DNA of 64,000 bases, taken from the NCBI GenBank assembly GCA_035063785.1, contig JAPSFS010000003.1, positions 232,126-296,125 of the forward strand. The letters run 5' to 3'. The notes under the pieces were generated by a model. The model was not told the origin of the DNA. It worked only from the letters and a program-made list of their open reading frames with translations, and did not search any database. The first letter of the stretch is position 1. Each line of letters starts with the position of its first letter. The stretch is from Comamonas_C sp026954015 (GTDB lineage: Bacteria; Pseudomonadota; Gammaproteobacteria; Burkholderiales; Burkholderiaceae_C). Below are positions 1 to 8,054 of the stretch, in pieces. The position numbers and the translations under genes were made by a program.

Positions 1-349
1 TCGAAGGCCGCAGCTCCAGCACTTCGCATTCCACATGCAGCTCGTCGCCGGGCCGCACGGGCAGCGGCCAGCGCAGTTCGTCGAAACCCGCGCCGACGAT
101 GCCGCCGGCGGGCCTGAACTCGCTGGCCACGAGCAGCCGCATCGTGACCGCGGCGGTGTGCCAGCCGCTCGCGGCCAGGCCGCGGAAGATCGAGCTGCGC
201 GCGGCGGCGGCGTCCAGGTGAAAGGGCTGGGGGTCGAACTCGGCGGCGAATTCCTTGGCGCGCTGTTCGTCGATGCGGATGCGCATGCTGCCGGCGAAAC
301 GTTGGCCGGGAGCCAGATCTTCCAGGTACAGGACTTTTTCGGCATCCAT
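1..349 (-). CDS. MaoC-like (R)-hydratase/dehydratase, partial
   Basis: The minus strand is open from an ATG at 349 to the window edge, giving 116 visible codons beginning MDAEKVLYLEDLAPGQRF; the C-terminus is cut off. A good RBS (GGAG) lies 8 nt before the start. The hot-dog-fold signature FDPQPFHLD (about residues 38-46) carries the Asp and His that polarise water in MaoC/R-specific enoyl-CoA hydratases. It probably acts on an acyl-CoA or acyl-thioester, but the substrate cannot be read from sequence. It is divergent from a MarR gene across a 59-nt region that contains a perfect palindrome, so it is the natural candidate target of that regulator. Confidence 0.8.
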   Translation of the reverse strand, partial: MDAEKVLYLEDLAPGQRFAGSMRIRIDEQRAKEFAAEFDPQPFHLDAAAARSSIFRGLAASGWHTAAVTMRLLVASEFRPAGGIVGAGFDELRWPLPVRPGDELHVECEVLELRPS

Positions 350-373
350 GTGGCTACTCCTTCTCGGTAAAAC

Positions 374-385
374 TTGCATATGCAA
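374..385. promoter_or_regulatory. Palindromic operator candidate between maoC-like gene and marR
   Basis: TTGCATATGCAA is a perfect 12-bp palindrome in the 59-nt divergent promoter region, and a similar half-site (CATGCAA) overlaps the marR start at 408-414. The location and symmetry fit a MarR-dimer operator controlling both genes. This is inferred from position and symmetry only. Confidence 0.5.
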
Positions 386-408
386 CCATTGCAGCTACAA
401 TATAGCAC

Positions 409-879
409 ATGCAAGATGTCATCCCGCCGCGCGGCTGCACCAATCTGAAGCTGCGCCAGCTCGACCGCATGGCCACGCGGCACTACGACCGCTACCTCGC
501 CGGGGCCGGCCTGAAGAACATGCAGTATTCGCTGCTTGCGCACGTCGTCAGGCTCGGGCCGATCCGACCGGGCGATCTGGCGCGGCGCATGCAGATGGAC
601 GCTTCGACGCTGACGCGCAACCTGCAGCCGCTGGCGGCCCGGGGCTGGGTGCGCATCGGCGCGGGAGACGATGCGCGCAGCCGCCTCGTCGAGGCCACCG
701 AGTCCGGGCGCGCGAAGCAGGCTGAGGCGCAGCGCGCCTGGAAGCAGGCCCAGGTGGCGCTCAACGAGCGGCTCGGCGTGCAGCGCGTCGCTGTCCTGCA
801 CGAACTGCTCGACGCCTGCATCGAGTGCCTGGATGCGGGCACCGGGAACGCTGCGGAAAGCGGCGGCGAGGGCGGTTAG
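409..879 (+). CDS. MarR-family transcriptional regulator
   Basis: This 156-aa protein has the winged-helix layout of MarR regulators: an N-terminal dimerisation helix, a recognition-helix segment MQMDASTLTRNLQPLAARGW (about residues 62-81), and a wing with the characteristic D-x-R (GDDARSR, about 86-92). The length is normal for the family. Such proteins usually repress their own gene and a divergent neighbour and are released by small aromatic or lipophilic ligands. The divergent maoC-like gene and the shared palindrome fit that scheme. The ligand is unknown. Confidence 0.88.
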   Translation: MQDVIPPRGCTNLKLRQLDRMATRHYDRYLAGAGLKNMQYSLLAHVVRLGPIRPGDLARRMQMDASTLTRNLQPLAARGWVRIGAGDDARSRLVEATESGRAKQAEAQRAWKQAQVALNERLGVQRVAVLHELLDACIECLDAGTGNAAESGGEGG

Positions 880-899
880 AGCCTGCTCATGTTCTTGAC

Positions 900-1676
900 C
901 TATTCACCCTCGCGGTGCTTGCGCGCCCGCCCGGCCAGCAGCCGGTCGAACAGCGCGTCGGGCACCAGGGGCAGCAGGCGCGCGGCGACGGCCATCTGCC
1001 ACGGGATCACGCGGTAGCTGGCGCCCGAGGCGACGGCGCGAAACGCGCGCTCGGCGAAATCGTCGGGCTGCAGCAGGAACGGCATCGGGTAGCGGTTGCG
1101 CGCGGTCAGCGGTGTGGCGACGAAGCCAGGCGAGAGCGTGAACACGTGCACGCCGCTGCCGCGCAGTTCGCCGCGCAGGCTTTCGCAGTAGCTGATGACC
1201 GCCGCTTTGCTGGCGCAGTACGCCGCGTGTCCCGGCAGCCCGCGCGCACCAGCGATGCTCGCGATTCCCACGAGCCGCCCGCTGCCGCGGGCGACCATCG
1301 GCGCGATGAAAGGCTGGAGTGTCGCTGCCAGGCCGGTGACGTTGGTGGCGAGCACACGTTCGAGCACCGCCAGGTCCTCGGGCCGGGCCGTGTCCATGCC
1401 CACGCTGATGCCCGCGTTGGCGATTACCACGTCTGGCAGGCCTTGACCCGCGATGCACGCGCGGGCCGCCGCCAGGATGGTTGCGGTGCGCGTCACGTCC
1501 GCGGTATAAATTGCATAGCTGTCAGCGCTTGCCCCGCAATGACCAAGCCATGATTCAATGACATTTCTGCGACGTGCGACGAGCGCCACCCGCCAGCCCG
1601 CCCGCAGGTAGCGCTGCGCGAGCGCCTGCCCGATGCCGCTGGACGCGCCGGTGATGAAGACGAGCGGCGGCGCCAT
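900..1676 (-). CDS. Short-chain dehydrogenase/reductase (SDR)
   Basis: The 258-aa protein is a classical SDR: cofactor motif TGASSGIG (residues 9-16), NAG (87-89), catalytic Ser140, and Y-x-x-x-K at Tyr153/Lys157. No cofactor-specifying acidic residue is obvious; the RRR after beta-2 suggests NADP(H). Its start shares one base with the lptC stop (TGATG-type junction), so it is the last gene of the kdsD-kdsC-lptC-SDR transcript. Residues about 39-58 are encoded by a copy of the interspersed repeat (1508-1560), replacing the loop after beta-2. The substrate is unknown. Confidence 0.88.
   Translation of the reverse strand: MAPPLVFITGASSGIGQALAQRYLRAGWRVALVARRRNVIESWLGHCGASADSYAIYTADVTRTATILAAARACIAGQGLPDVVIANAGISVGMDTARPEDLAVLERVLATNVTGLAATLQPFIAPMVARGSGRLVGIASIAGARGLPGHAAYCASKAAVISYCESLRGELRGSGVHVFTLSPGFVATPLTARNRYPMPFLLQPDDFAERAFRAVASGASYRVIPWQMAVAARLLPLVPDALFDRLLAGRARKHREGE
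1508..1560 (+). repeat. Interspersed repeat, intragenic copy in SDR gene
   Basis: The core ATAGCTGTCAGCGCTTG is shared with copies at 19402, 53350 and elsewhere. This copy lies inside the SDR gene, on the strand opposite to it, and is read through in frame as part of a surface loop. The second arm of the hairpin is degenerate here. Confidence 0.55.
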
Positions 1677-2305
1677 CAGCGCGCGCGGCGCGCGGCGGCG
1701 GGCTCGACCAGGCCCCGCACGTTGCCGCGCATTTCCAGGATTTGCGCCTTGTTGTCGTAATCGAGGCTGTCGGCACTCACCCGGTCGCCGCCCTGGATGA
1801 GCGTGACACGCTGGTCCGAGCGCACGCGCTCGTCGTTGACCCAGGCATGCAGGTACTCGCCTTCAAAGCGCATCGGCGGTTGCGGCGGCCGGTCGGGGCG
1901 CGCCGGCGCGGTGCGTGTGACGACGGCGTTGCCGATGAGCTGCACCTCCGAGCCGTCGGCGTTGCTGATCGCACGGTCGGCCGTGGCCGTGGTGACGCGC
2001 CCCTCGCGGTCGGTCGAGCGCACCGCCACCTGCTGCACCTCCAGCGTGTCGGTGTCAGGGTAGTGGTGGGCGATCTGGCCGCGCACCGTGCTTTGCAACT
2101 GGCCCGCCGCGTCGAAGGACTTGACCGCGAAGTCGCGCATGAAATAGTCGGCCACGTGCTCCACCGCGGGCGGCGGCGTGACCTGCGGCGTGGCGGGGGC
2201 GTTGCGCACCAGCCACCAGGTGCCGAGCGCGAGCAGGCCCATGAGCGCGAGCGGCAGGTACAGCGTCGTGCGCTCCCAGGCGCGGCGCAGCAGCGGCGCG
2301 TTCAC
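1676..2305 (-). CDS. lptC: LPS export periplasmic membrane-anchored protein LptC
   Basis: The 209-aa protein has one N-terminal transmembrane helix (about residues 16-33) followed by a periplasmic beta-jellyroll. Typical LptC signatures include YFMRDFAVKSFDAAGQLQ and the late DYDNKAQILEMRGNVRG motif. LptC anchors in the inner membrane with LptBFG and passes LPS to LptA. It overlaps kdsC by 4 nt. In most betaproteobacteria lptA and lptB follow directly; here an SDR gene follows and lptA/lptB are not in the window. Confidence 0.9.
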   Translation of the reverse strand: MNAPLLRRAWERTTLYLPLALMGLLALGTWWLVRNAPATPQVTPPPAVEHVADYFMRDFAVKSFDAAGQLQSTVRGQIAHHYPDTDTLEVQQVAVRSTDREGRVTTATADRAISNADGSEVQLIGNAVVTRTAPARPDRPPQPPMRFEGEYLHAWVNDERVRSDQRVTLIQGGDRVSADSLDYDNKAQILEMRGNVRGLVEPAAARRAR

Positions 2306-2865
2306 GACGCGAGATCCAGCAGGCGGGCGTACTGCCCGCGGGCCGTGAGCAGCAGGTCGCAGAATTCGCGCGCCGCGCCATGGCCGCCCTGGCGCTGCGT
2401 GCTGTAGTGCGCCACCGCGTGCACCTCGGCGTGCGCCTGCGCGGGCGCGCAGGCCAGCGCGGCGCGGCGCAGCAGCGGCAGATCGGGCCAGTCGTCGCCC
2501 ATGGCCGCGGCCTGCTCCCAGGTGCTGCCGAGCTCGGCGAGCAGCGCCTCGGCGGCGGGCAGCTTGTCTTCCACGCCCAGGCGCAGGTGCGGGACCCCGA
2601 GCGCCGCAAGGCGCTGGCGTAGCGCCGGTGCGTCGCGCCCGCTCACCACGGCGGGCACGATGCCGGCGCGCGCCAGCAGCTTGATGCCGTGGCCATCCAG
2701 CGTGTCAAAGCGCTTGAGTGCCTCGCCCGCCTCGGAAAAATACAGCCCGCCGTCGGTGAGCACGCCGTCCACGTCGAAGAACGCCACGCGCACCGCCTGC
2801 GCGCGCAGCAGCAGCTCGGGCGCGAAGGTGCACGCGGGGGTGAGCGGCGGCAGCCCGGTGGCCAT
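2302..2865 (-). CDS. kdsC: 3-deoxy-D-manno-octulosonate 8-phosphate phosphatase KdsC
   Basis: The 187-aa HAD-superfamily protein has no cap domain, as usual for KdsC. It carries the nucleophile motif DVDGVLTDG (about residues 31-39), the S/G motif VVSGRDAPAL, and GDDWPDL near residue 121 for Mg2+ binding. It removes the phosphate from Kdo-8-P in Kdo synthesis in the cytoplasm. Its start overlaps the kdsD stop by one base and its end overlaps lptC, consistent with a tightly coupled LPS operon. Confidence 0.92.
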   Translation of the reverse strand: MATGLPPLTPACTFAPELLLRAQAVRVAFFDVDGVLTDGGLYFSEAGEALKRFDTLDGHGIKLLARAGIVPAVVSGRDAPALRQRLAALGVPHLRLGVEDKLPAAEALLAELGSTWEQAAAMGDDWPDLPLLRRAALACAPAQAHAEVHAVAHYSTQRQGGHGAAREFCDLLLTARGQYARLLDLAS

Positions 2866-3863
2866 CAGATCACCTTGGCGCGCATCAGGTCGCCGATATG
2901 CACGATGCCGACCAGCATCCCGTCAGGATCGGTCACGAGCACGCTGGTGATGCGGTGCTGTTCCATGAGCTGCGCCGCGTCGGCGGCAAGCGCGTCGGCG
3001 GCGATGGTGCGTGGCCCCGCGTGCATCAGCGCGCCCGCGTTCATCGCCAGCACGTTCATGCCGCCCTCGATGCACCGACGCAGGTCGCCGTCGGTGAAGA
3101 TGCCCTGCAGCCGCCCGGCGTCGTCGACCACGGCGGCCGCGCCGACGCCCTTGGCGCTGATCTCGCGCATGAGCGTGCTGAAGCTCGCCTCGGGCGGCAC
3201 GCACGGCACCTCGTCGCCGCGGCGCATCACGTCGCGCACCAGCGTGAGCAGGCGCCGTCCGAGCGCGCCGCCTGGGTGCGAGCGGGCGAAATCCTCGGCG
3301 CGAAAGCCGCGCGCGTCCAGCAGCGCCACCGCAAGCGCGTCGCCCATCGCGATCTGCGCCGTGGTGCTGGCCGTCGGCGCGAGGTTGAGCGGGCAGGCCT
3401 CACGCTCCACGCTGCAATCGAGCACCACGTCGGCGTGGCGCGCAAGTGTCGATTGCATGCCGCCGGTGAGCGCTACGAGCGGTACGCCCTGGCGCTTGAG
3501 CATCGGCAGCAGCGTGGTGATTTCGTGGCTTTCGCCGCTGTTGGAGAGCGCGACGACGAGATCGTGCGACGTGACCATGCCCAGGTCGCCATGGCTCGCC
3601 TCCGCCGGGTGCACGAAGAACGCCGGCGTGCCGGTGGAGGCGAGCGTCGCGGCGATCTTGCGCCCCACGTGGCCGCTCTTGCCCATGCCCATGACGACGA
3701 CGCGACCGCGCGTGGCGAGGATGCGCCGCACCGCCTGCACAAAGGCTTCGCCCAGGCGCTCGGCCATGTGCGTGAGCGCCGCCGCTTCAACGGCGCAGGC
3801 GTCGCGCCCCAGGCGCAGCACGCGCTGCGCGTCCAGCCCGGGGGCATGGGGTGAAAAAGACAT
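2865..3863 (-). CDS. kdsD: D-arabinose-5-phosphate isomerase KdsD (KpsF/GutQ family)
   Basis: The 332-aa protein has an N-terminal SIS sugar-isomerase domain (GMGKSGHVGRKIAATLASTG, then HPAEASHGDLGM and SNSGES) and two C-terminal CBS domains (about residues 210-330). It converts ribulose-5-phosphate to arabinose-5-phosphate, the first committed step to Kdo. I chose the ATG at 3863; a TTG two codons upstream is also in frame but less likely. The gene is divergent from the KefB-type antiporter with only 56 nt between their starts. Confidence 0.92.
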   Translation of the reverse strand: MSFSPHAPGLDAQRVLRLGRDACAVEAAALTHMAERLGEAFVQAVRRILATRGRVVVMGMGKSGHVGRKIAATLASTGTPAFFVHPAEASHGDLGMVTSHDLVVALSNSGESHEITTLLPMLKRQGVPLVALTGGMQSTLARHADVVLDCSVEREACPLNLAPTASTTAQIAMGDALAVALLDARGFRAEDFARSHPGGALGRRLLTLVRDVMRRGDEVPCVPPEASFSTLMREISAKGVGAAAVVDDAGRLQGIFTDGDLRRCIEGGMNVLAMNAGALMHAGPRTIAADALAADAAQLMEQHRITSVLVTDPDGMLVGIVHIGDLMRAKVI

Positions 3864-3919
3864 GCGCAAATTCTATCGGTGCGGGCCGCAAAACCGCGCG
3901 CAACCCCTACCATCGCGTG

Positions 3920-5902
3920 ATGTCGTCGCTGGCGCTCACGCTGCTGTACCTGCTCGCCGCCGTGCTGGGGGTCGTGGCGTGTCGCATGCTGCGCCTGCCG
4001 CCCATGATGGGCTACCTCGCGGCGGGCATCCTGATCGGGCCGCATGCGCTGGCGCTCGCGCTCAATTCCGAGGGCGTGCGCCACCTGGGCGAATTCGGCG
4101 TGGTGTTCCTGATGTTCGCCATCGGGCTGGAATTCAGTCTGCCCAAGCTGCGCGCGATGCGCCGCCTGGTGTTTGGGCTGGGGCTGTTGCAGGTGGTGGG
4201 CTGCGTGCTGGTATTCATGACGGGGCTGCTGGCGCTTGCGGCGTGGCGCGGCGGCGTCTGGGACATGGGCTGGCAAACGGCGCTGGCGCTCGGCGGCACG
4301 ATGGCGATGAGCAGCACCGCGATCGTCGTGAAGCTGCTGGCCGAGCGCGCCGAGATCGACACCGAGCACGGCCAGCGCGTGCTTGGCATCCTGCTGTTCC
4401 AGGACCTGGCGGTGGTGCCGTTGCTGGTGCTGATCCCCGCGCTCGGCTCGTCACCCGAAGAGCTGCTGGGCGCGCTCGCGTTCGCGTTCGTGAAGGCCGC
4501 GCTGCTGGTCGCGGTGCTGCTCGTGGGCGGGCAGCGGGTGATGCGCTGGTGGCTCACGCTCGTGGCGCGGCGCAAGAGCGAGGAGCTCTTCATGCTCAAC
4601 CTGCTGCTCGTGACGCTGGGCCTGGCCTGGCTTACCGAACTGGCGGGGCTGTCGCTCGCGCTCGGCGCCTTCATCGCGGGGGTGCTCGTCTCCGAGACGC
4701 CCTACCACCATCAGGTGGGCAGCGACATCCGGCCGTTCCACGACGTGCTGCTCGGGTTGTTCTTCATCACCGTGGGCATGATGCTGGACTGGCACATCGT
4801 CGTCGAGCACTGGGCGCTCGTGGGCCTGCTGTTGCTCGTGCCGCTGGCGGTCAAGACGGCGATCATCTTCGGCCTGGCGCATGCGCGCGGCGCATCGGCG
4901 GGCGTGGCGCTGCGCACCGGGCTGTACGCGGCGCAGGCGGGCGAATTCGGCTTCGTGCTGCTGGCGTTGATGCAGACGCACGAGCTCATCGAGCCGCGGC
5001 TCATGAATCCGGTGCTCGCGGCGATGGTGCTCTCGATGCTGGCGACGCCGTTTCTGATCCAGTACAGCCCGTGGATCGTCACCAGGCTGGTGGCAAGCGA
5101 CTGGATGCAGCAGTCGCTGCAGATGACGCAGATCGCGCGCCGCTCGATCAACACCGCGGGGCACATCGTGATCTGCGGCTATGGCCGCTGCGGGCAGAAC
5201 CTCGCGCGGCTGCTGGAGCTGGAGGGCATCGCCTATCTGGCGCTCGACCTCGACCCGGACCGCGTGCGCCAGGCCGCCGCCGCGGGCAATTCGGTGGTGT
5301 TTGGTGACGCGACGCGCGTGCAGGCGCTGCGCGCGGCGGGGCTCGCGCGTGCCGCCGCGGTGGTGGTGACGACGCACGAGGTGCCCGTGGCACTCAAGGT
5401 GCTCGCGCGCGTGGGCGCGCAGGCGCCGCAGGTACCGGTGATCGTGCGCACGCAGGACGATACGCACCTCGAACAGTTGCGCGCCGCTGGCGCGGCCGAA
5501 GTGGTGCCCGAGGCTATCGAGGGCTCGCTCGTGCTTGCGGGGCATGCGCTCGCGCTCGTCGGCGTGCCGCTGCGCCATGTGGTGCGCTTGTTGCAGGAGC
5601 AGCGCAATGCGCGCTACGGGCTGCTGCGCAACTATTTCCACGGCCAGGACGAGACGCCGACCGAGCGCGACCAGGAGCGTCTTGCGTCCATCACGCTGCC
5701 CGAGGGCGCGGCGACCATAGGCCAGCCCGCGGCGGCGCTGCCGCTGGCGGCCTTGGGGGTGCAGCTCGTCGCCGTGCGCCGTGCCAACGGCCATACCAGC
5801 GCGCCGGGCGACCACCGCGCGCTGGCGGCGGGCGACACGCTGGTCTTGAGCGGCATGCCCGCGGCGCTCGGGCTGGCCGAGGAGAGTCTGCTGCGCGGGT
5901 AG
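3920..5902 (+). CDS. KefB/YbaL-type CPA2 cation:proton antiporter with TrkA domains
   Basis: This 660-aa membrane protein has about 12-13 transmembrane helices (residues 1-390, Na+/H+ exchanger fold), followed by a cytoplasmic Rossmann RCK_N domain (HIVICGYGRCGQNLARLL, about 418-435) and a C-terminal TrkA_C segment ending in TLVLSG. The domain order is that of K+ efflux systems of the Kef/YbaL type. I start at ATG 3920, just before the first hydrophobic helix; the upstream in-frame ATG would overlap kdsD antisense and add polar sequence. Ion specificity and glutathione control cannot be established. Confidence 0.88.
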   Translation: MSSLALTLLYLLAAVLGVVACRMLRLPPMMGYLAAGILIGPHALALALNSEGVRHLGEFGVVFLMFAIGLEFSLPKLRAMRRLVFGLGLLQVVGCVLVFMTGLLALAAWRGGVWDMGWQTALALGGTMAMSSTAIVVKLLAERAEIDTEHGQRVLGILLFQDLAVVPLLVLIPALGSSPEELLGALAFAFVKAALLVAVLLVGGQRVMRWWLTLVARRKSEELFMLNLLLVTLGLAWLTELAGLSLALGAFIAGVLVSETPYHHQVGSDIRPFHDVLLGLFFITVGMMLDWHIVVEHWALVGLLLLVPLAVKTAIIFGLAHARGASAGVALRTGLYAAQAGEFGFVLLALMQTHELIEPRLMNPVLAAMVLSMLATPFLIQYSPWIVTRLVASDWMQQSLQMTQIARRSINTAGHIVICGYGRCGQNLARLLELEGIAYLALDLDPDRVRQAAAAGNSVVFGDATRVQALRAAGLARAAAVVVTTHEVPVALKVLARVGAQAPQVPVIVRTQDDTHLEQLRAAGAAEVVPEAIEGSLVLAGHALALVGVPLRHVVRLLQEQRNARYGLLRNYFHGQDETPTERDQERLASITLPEGAATIGQPAAALPLAALGVQLVAVRRANGHTSAPGDHRALAAGDTLVLSGMPAALGLAEESLLRG

Positions 5903-5931
5903 CATTGCCGCACCGCGCATCGATCACCCCC

Positions 5932-6486
5932 ATGCCCACACCAAACACCGCCGACTACCTGCGTTCGCACATCCGCACCGTGCCCGACTGGCCTGCGCCG
6001 GGCGTGCAGTTCCGCGACATCACGCCGCTGCTGCAGGACCCGCGGGTGTTTCGTGTGCTTATCGACACCTTCGTGCACCGCTACATGGGCAGGGAGCGGC
6101 GAGCGGACGTGGTGGCGGGGCTGGATGCGCGCGGCTTCATCATCGGCTCGGTGCTCGCCTACGAGCTGGGCCTGGGGTTCGTGCCCATCCGCAAGAAGGG
6201 CAAGCTGCCGTTCACCACGGTCACGGAAACCTACGAACTGGAATACGGCAGCGCGACCGTGGAGCTGCACGCCGACGCGGTGCAGCCGGGCGAGCGCGTA
6301 TTGCTGGTGGACGACCTGATCGCTACCGGCGGAACGATGATGGCGGGCAAGAAGCTGCTGGAAAAGCTCGGTGCCCAGGTGGTCGAGGGCGCCGCGATCG
6401 TGGATTTACCTGAACTCGGCGGCTCCACGCGACTGCGCAGTGCCGGGCTCGCGCTGTTCACCTTGGTGGATTTCAGCGGGCACTGA
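5932..6486 (+). CDS. apt: Adenine phosphoribosyltransferase
   Basis: The 184-aa type I phosphoribosyltransferase shows the family start (DYLRSHIRTVPDWPAPGVQF), the hinge region IRKKGKLP, and the PRPP loop VLLVDDLIATGGTM (about residues 124-137). It salvages adenine to AMP. The ATG at 5932 matches the usual Apt N-terminus; the longer TTG start at 5905 is unlikely. The gene follows the antiporter after 29 nt and may be co-transcribed with it. It converges on the next gene with 18 nt between stops. Confidence 0.93.
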   Translation: MPTPNTADYLRSHIRTVPDWPAPGVQFRDITPLLQDPRVFRVLIDTFVHRYMGRERRADVVAGLDARGFIIGSVLAYELGLGFVPIRKKGKLPFTTVTETYELEYGSATVELHADAVQPGERVLLVDDLIATGGTMMAGKKLLEKLGAQVVEGAAIVDLPELGGSTRLRSAGLALFTLVDFSGH

Positions 6487-6504
6487 TGCCGTGAGCGGGC
6501 GCGT

Positions 6505-7203
6505 TCAGCGCAGTCCGCCGTATTCCGTTGCGCCCGGGTAGGGCAGTTCGTCGTCGGCGGCGATCACGGTGTCGGCGAATCCGTCCGCCGCCGGCTCTGG
6601 GTCGGGTTCGAGCACCGGGGCTTTGCGTGGCGGTGCCGCGGGCGCCTCGCGCAGCGCCTCCTGCAGCGCGGCCACTTCGTCGGGCGCGATGGGCTCAAAC
6701 CCTGGCGCCGACGCGGGAAGTGCGGCGGTCTGGAGCGCAGCCACTGGCGCGGCCATCGCCACCGTGGGGGCAATTTCCGGCCTGGACGCGGGTGCGGCAG
6801 GCACGTTGGCCTCGGGCCGGACGGCCGCGGCCGCGAGTGCGCTGTTGACGCGCCAGTACACCGCGATCACCTGGATGTGAAAGCGCGAGCGGGCAATCTG
6901 CGTGAGCAGCGTTTCCATCTCGCGCTGGCGCGCCACCTCGCCGCCGTGGCTCTGGGCGATGTCGATCATCACCAGGAACTGGTGGCCCGCCGGGTCCAGC
7001 GACAGCACCTTGAACTTGTAGCCCGACGAGAGCACGCCGGAGCGCACCATGGTGTCGCGCACGGCCAGGTACAGTTGCTCGCGCCGCTGTGCTCGCTCGG
7101 CGCGGCGCTCGCTCGTCGGCGCTGTGCCCGCCAGCTCTTGCGCGCCGATCGCGGTCGTGGCGGCTGCGGATTTTTTCGGGAAAAGCCAGTTCAGTAGTGA
7201 CAT
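6505..7203 (-). CDS. Conserved hypothetical protein with Ala/Pro-rich tail
   Basis: I do not recognise the family. The 232-aa protein has a compact N-terminal part (about residues 1-120; MSLLNWLFPKKSA, then a charged helix and an alpha/beta segment including KFKVLSLDPAGHQFLVMIDI). The C-terminal half is low-complexity and Ala/Pro-rich, ending in an acidic stretch (EPDPEPAADGFADTVIAADDE). There is no signal peptide and no clear transmembrane helix, so it is probably cytoplasmic. It follows the cyclic-nucleotide-binding gene on the same strand after 51 nt, so the two may be linked in function. Confidence 0.7.
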   Translation of the reverse strand: MSLLNWLFPKKSAAATTAIGAQELAGTAPTSERRAERAQRREQLYLAVRDTMVRSGVLSSGYKFKVLSLDPAGHQFLVMIDIAQSHGGEVARQREMETLLTQIARSRFHIQVIAVYWRVNSALAAAAVRPEANVPAAPASRPEIAPTVAMAAPVAALQTAALPASAPGFEPIAPDEVAALQEALREAPAAPPRKAPVLEPDPEPAADGFADTVIAADDELPYPGATEYGGLR

Positions 7204-7254
7204 GCCGATCCTAGTTCGTGGATGGGAGTGATGTTCGTGCCCTGTGTGCGATCG

Positions 7255-7752
7255 TCAGGTGGCGGCCACGCGCAGCCGGCGGTTGGCCAGGCGCTTGGCG
7301 AGCACGGCGCCCGCGCCCATCACGAGCGCCAGCGCAGCGGCCGGCTGCCGGTTGGACAGTTCGCCGAAACGTAGCGACGTGAGCGCCCACAGGCGGCATG
7401 CGCCATTGGCCTGCACGGTCGCGCTACGCATGCGGTGGGAAAAGAACGCGCCTTCGCCGACCACCGACCCCGCGCTCACGATCGCAAGGCGCACGCGCTG
7501 CTTCGCATCCTGGTAATGCACGCTGAGCGAGCCGCTTTCGACGAGGTACAGCGAGCGGTCGTCACTGCCCTGAGCGAACAGGATCTGCCCTGCCGGCAAG
7601 TCCAGCGATTGCAGGTAGGGCGCCAGGATGGCCCACTGCGTGGACGACACACGCGTGCCCAGGCCATCCTCGTCGCCGCTGGCTGCGTCGATCGCGGCGA
7701 TCAGCTGGTTCAGGTTGCCGCCGGCTGCGGCGGTGAAGTTGGCGCTGTGCAT
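7255..7752 (-). CDS. Cyclic-nucleotide-binding-domain protein
   Basis: The 165-aa protein is essentially one CRP-type cNMP-binding beta-roll. It has the start LQSLDLPAGQILFAQGSDDR, the SLYLVESGSLSVHY strands, and the phosphate-binding cassette region GSVVGEGAFFSHRMRSATV (about residues 98-116). The usual GE-x-A-L-(x)3-R/T-A is altered to GEGAFFSHRMRSA, keeping G-E and R-(x)-A. There is no helix-turn-helix, so it is not a CRP-like regulator itself. It could sense a nucleotide or act as a structural module for its downstream partner. Confidence 0.8.
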   Translation of the reverse strand: MHSANFTAAAGGNLNQLIAAIDAASGDEDGLGTRVSSTQWAILAPYLQSLDLPAGQILFAQGSDDRSLYLVESGSLSVHYQDAKQRVRLAIVSAGSVVGEGAFFSHRMRSATVQANGACRLWALTSLRFGELSNRQPAAALALVMGAGAVLAKRLANRRLRVAAT

Positions 7753-8054
7753 GGATACGACAAGTTACCGTGGCTGGTTCGATCAGACAAGTAAAACTAG
7801 CGTGCGGCGTTGGAGATTCGCTGAATGCCGTATCGGAGGGGGCCGGAATCCGCCACGGCGTCCACCCTGGCCCGGCTGAGGGCGGGCAGCGCCGCATGGC
7901 ATCGAACTCCGGGTGATGTGTACATGGTTTCCCCTTCGGGACACGGGCTTGCATCGCCATTTTTACCGCAGACGCGGAGGTGCGTAGCGTGAAAATGCGC
8001 CGCGAATCCGCGCCTGTGCAGCGCTTTGCCGCACCGTGCCGGGCGGGGCGCCGG
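7753..8054. other. Intergenic region between mnmE 3' end and cNMP-binding gene
   Basis: This 302-nt stretch has no ORF with convincing coding character and no RNA gene, long inverted repeat or copy of the interspersed repeat that I can see. It presumably holds the promoter for the minus-strand cNMP gene and the 3' region of mnmE. Confidence 0.5.
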
